Of a stretch of DNA of 6,627 nt, positions 5,913 to 6,627 are shown piece by piece. The stretch is from positions 1 to 6,627 of the forward strand of contig SKHS01000238.1 of assembly GCA_007116835.1 (NCBI GenBank), given 5' to 3'. The notes below the pieces were generated by a model, which had not been told where the DNA came from, did no database searches, and was given only the letters and a program-made list of their open reading frames with translations. Positions within the stretch are counted from its first letter, which is position 1. Each line of letters starts with the position of its first letter. The translations under genes and the position numbers were made by a program. The stretch is from Halomonas sp. Lineage in GTDB: Bacteria; Pseudomonadota; Gammaproteobacteria; Pseudomonadales; Halomonadaceae.

Positions 5913-6627
5913 TTATCCAAGTCGCTCTTCACGTGGGGTAATGCCAAAGTGATTGCGATAGGCCGTGGAAAAATGCGCGCCTGAAGAGAACCCAGTCATT
6001 AGCGCGATATCACCGACTGGCCGGTCGCTCTCCCTTAACTGTTTACGCGCATCCTGCAGGCGTAAATCCAGGTAGTAACGGCTCGGGACTGCTTGCAAAT
6101 ACTTCTTAAATAAGCGCTCTAATTGACGCCGAGAGATACCTAAATGCTCGGCCAGCTCTAGCGTAGAAAGCGGCTCTTCAATATTTGCTTCCATTAGCGT
6201 AACCGCATCTACCAAGCTTTGCGGCGCATGCCCCAAGCGATTACGTAGTGGTACATGTTGGCGCTCATCGGCTAAGCGAATACGGTCACAAACGAACTGC
6301 TCAGAAACCTGCTCGGCCAGGCGCTGGCCATGATGCTTGCCAATCAGCGTTAGCATCATATCCATCGCCGCCGTGCCACCAGCGCACGTTAGCCGGTCAC
6401 GGTCTAGTTCAAATAGCTGCTGAGAAAGCGTGACCTGAGGGTAAGCCTGTGAAAATGCACCGAAACGCTGCCACGGGAGCGTCGCACGGTAGCCTTCCAA
6501 CAGCCCGCAACGGGCGAGCACTTCCGTCCCCCCCGCTAAGCCGCCAATGACAACACCTCGGCCTTGGTGACTGCGCAGCCACTCATTCAACTTAGCGGGT
6601 AGTGCGTAGGGCAGCGGCGTAGGCGCA
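5913..6627 (-). CDS. argR: ArgR-like AraC-family arginine regulator (3' part, cut by window edge)
   Basis: Likely activator of the succinyltransferase operon in response to arginine. The frame is open to the right edge, so 237 C-terminal residues of a protein near 330 are seen and its start is outside. The visible N-terminal half is a DJ-1/GATase1-like sensor domain ending in RLTCAGGTAAMDMMLTLIG, followed by the linker IRLADERQHVPLRNRLG and MEANIEEPLSTLELAEHLG. The C-terminal AraC DNA-binding part has a first helix-turn-helix around LGISRRQLERLFKKYL and a second around VGDIALMTGFSSGAHFS, then YRNHFGITPREER. These blocks closely resemble Pseudomonas ArgR, as I recall it, an AraC-type protein unrelated to the E. 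coli ArgR repressor. Its position directly upstream of aruC matches Pseudomonas. The usual nucleophile Cys of the sensor domain is replaced by Ala in GGLAGG. An in-frame TTG at 6590 is not a credible start because coding similarity continues upstream. Confidence 0.9.
   Translation of the reverse strand, partial: APTPLPYALPAKLNEWLRSHQGRGVVIGGLAGGTEVLARCGLLEGYRATLPWQRFGAFSQAYPQVTLSQQLFELDRDRLTCAGGTAAMDMMLTLIGKHHGQRLAEQVSEQFVCDRIRLADERQHVPLRNRLGHAPQSLVDAVTLMEANIEEPLSTLELAEHLGISRRQLERLFKKYLQAVPSRYYLDLRLQDARKQLRESDRPVGDIALMTGFSSGAHFSTAYRNHFGITPREERLG

Noticed and set aside
5901..5920. Possible terminator after argR (AAGC-GCA-GCTT followed by TT)
   Set aside because: The stem is only four base pairs and the T run is short and interrupted; it overlaps the argR stop codon. 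Not enough for a rho-independent terminator.
6588..6590. TTG as the start codon of the argR-like gene
   Set aside because: The frame remains open to the window edge and the sensor domain would be cut in half; the gene is better read as truncated by the edge.
1..6627. Mobile element, CRISPR, tRNA/rRNA, toxin-antitoxin or other novel system
   Set aside because: Nearly the whole window is covered by six recognisable arginine-catabolism genes on one strand with short gaps; nothing resembling these elements is visible.

Overview
The window is a compact, single-strand (all minus) arginine-catabolism locus of the arginine succinyltransferase (AST/Aru) type. Reading in transcription order from high to low coordinates, it holds: the 3' part of an argR-like AraC-family regulator (cut by the right edge), a 100-bp intergenic control region, astC/aruC (succinylornithine transaminase), aruF and aruG (two paralogous subunits of arginine N-succinyltransferase), astD/aruD (succinylglutamate-semialdehyde dehydrogenase) and the first about 314 codons of astB/aruB (succinylarginine dihydrolase, cut by the left edge). 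The last enzyme, AstE, is not in view and would be expected beyond the left edge.

Together the products take L-arginine and succinyl-CoA to N2-succinylarginine (AruFG), to N2-succinylornithine plus CO2 and ammonia (AstB), to N2-succinylglutamate 5-semialdehyde with transfer of an amino group to 2-oxoglutarate (AstC), and to N2-succinylglutamate (AstD). Genes are tightly packed: astD/astB overlap by 4 bases, aruF/aruG share 1 base, astC/aruF are 35 bases apart or overlap by 4 depending on start choice, and only aruG-astD has a real gap (54 bp). This is a coupled operon probably driven from the argR-astC gap.

The layout (argR directly upstream of aruC-F-G-D-B, and a duplicated succinyltransferase) is the Pseudomonas-type arrangement, not the enterobacterial one, which has a single astA. 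Protein character, moderate GC and the Pseudomonas-like organisation point to a gammaproteobacterium; a Halomonas-like member of the Oceanospirillales is my best guess, by inference only.

I found no mobile element, CRISPR array, tRNA, rRNA or new defence-like system. The window is mostly ordinary core metabolism. The points worth a second look are small: an in-frame Asn-rich tandem repeat extending the AstB N-terminus, a repeated 8-mer spaced 32 bp apart in front of astC, an ambiguous aruF start, divergence between the two succinyltransferase subunits (including a 5-residue insertion in AruG), and loss of the nucleophile in the regulator's DJ-1/GATase-like sensor domain.
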